The position numbers were made by a program, and so were the translations under genes. Below the pieces are notes generated by a model. It saw only the letters and a list, made by a program, of their open reading frames with translations. It ran no database searches and was not told where the DNA came from. From assembly GCA_030271595.1 (NCBI GenBank), contig JARXKO010000086.1:1-6567 (forward strand): DNA of 6,567 bases, given 5' to 3'. Source of the DNA: Pseudomonadota bacterium (lineage in GTDB: Bacteria > Pseudomonadota > Alphaproteobacteria > Sphingomonadales > Sphingomonadaceae). Within the stretch, counting starts at the first letter, position 1. Each line of letters starts with the position of its first letter. Shown piece by piece: positions 6,068 through 6,567 of the stretch.

Positions 6068-6087
6068 GTCGCGATACTCGGCCCGGC

Positions 6088-6567
6088 TTATTCGGCGGCG
6101 ATTGCCTCATATTCCTGGGCGGCGAGGAATTTCTCGGCGTCGAGCGCGGCCATGCAGCCGGTGCCCGCGGCGGTCACCGCCTGGCGGTAGATTTTGTCCA
6201 TGACGTCACCGCAGGCGAAGACGCCCGCGACATTGGTCCGGGTGGTGCCCGCCTCGACCTGGATATAGCCTTCGGAATCGAGGATCAGCTGGCGGGCGAA
6301 CAAGGCGGTCGCGGGGCTGTGGCCGATCGCGACAAAGGCGCCTTCGACATCGATCCTGCTGATCTCGCCGCTGCGCTTGTTGCGAAGGTTGAGCCCGACC
6401 AGCGTCTCGGGCTCGCCGCCGCTGACGAATTCGGCGACCTCGCTGTCCCAAATGACCTTGATATCGGGGTGAGCGAAGAGCCGGTCCTGGAGGATTTTTT
6501 CCGCGCGCAAACTATCGCGGCGGTGAATCAGGGTGACGTCATGGCTGTGGTTGGTGAGGTAGAGCGC
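6088..6567 (-). CDS. trxB: Thioredoxin reductase (partial, N-terminal half beyond window)
   Basis: The last 159 residues of an FAD- and NADPH-dependent thioredoxin reductase, which keeps thioredoxin reduced in the cytosol. The visible part enters in the NADPH domain at ALYLTNHSHDVTLIHRRDSLR. HRRDxxR (residues 15-21 of the visible part) is the NADPH-phosphate-binding motif typical of bacterial TrxB. Near the C-terminus GVFACGDVMDKIYRQAV (from residue 115) and the following AAGTGCMAALDAEKFL form the FAD-binding end of the protein. The redox-active CxxC pair lies outside the window, so it cannot be checked. The TAA at 6090-6088 is followed after 32 bp by the PLP-fold gene on the same strand. I see no terminator in that gap, so co-transcription is likely. 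Confidence 0.96.
   Translation of the reverse strand, partial: ALYLTNHSHDVTLIHRRDSLRAEKILQDRLFAHPDIKVIWDSEVAEFVSGGEPETLVGLNLRNKRSGEISRIDVEGAFVAIGHSPATALFARQLILDSEGYIQVEAGTTRTNVAGVFACGDVMDKIYRQAVTAAGTGCMAALDAEKFLAAQEYEAIAAE

Overview
The window looks like compact housekeeping chromosome from a GC-rich alphaproteobacterium. A sphingomonad (order Sphingomonadales) is my best guess, from the protein flavour and the arrangement of recR-def divergent to fmt-truA. This is inference, not a database result. There are no mobile elements, tRNA or rRNA genes, CRISPR arrays or obvious recently acquired islands. The longest stretch without a gene is 93 bp.

Layout: (1) 1-914, minus, the N-terminal 304 residues of RmuC, cut by the window edge. 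(2) 915-1007, a divergent promoter region with an 18-bp near-palindrome. (3) 1008-1403, plus, a cytosolic Cys-rich four-helix-bundle copper-storage protein (Csp3/DUF326 type, 17 Cys). (4) 1400-1912, minus, a GNAT acetyltransferase of the phosphinothricin acetyltransferase/MnaT type. (5) 1964-2506, minus, peptide deformylase (def), preceded by recR (2538-3134, minus). (6) Divergent from recR, fmt (3193-4092) and truA (4089-4829), overlapping by ATGA. (7) 4826-6055, minus, a fold-type III PLP decarboxylase homologue resembling the exosortase A-associated family. (8) 6088-6567, minus, the C-terminal half of thioredoxin reductase (trxB), lying upstream of the decarboxylase-like gene and possibly co-transcribed with it.

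Functional links: fmt formylates initiator Met-tRNA and def removes the formyl group from new proteins. They are near each other but sit in divergent units with recR between them. truA modifies tRNA and is translationally coupled to fmt. The copper-storage gene stands alone.

The most unusual point is the PLP-fold protein. It is a full-length, intact 409-codon frame with a strong ribosome binding site, and it keeps nearly every PLP-pocket motif. However, the lysine that should form the Schiff base is Ser68, and the conserved Asp about 19 residues later is Arg87. This suggests a pseudo-decarboxylase or a repurposed enzyme. Other points of interest are the palindrome covering both divergent promoters upstream of the copper-storage gene, two convergent gene pairs that share reciprocal stop codons over 4 bp, a possible leaderless promoter for def, and an AT-rich run of rare codons inside fmt.
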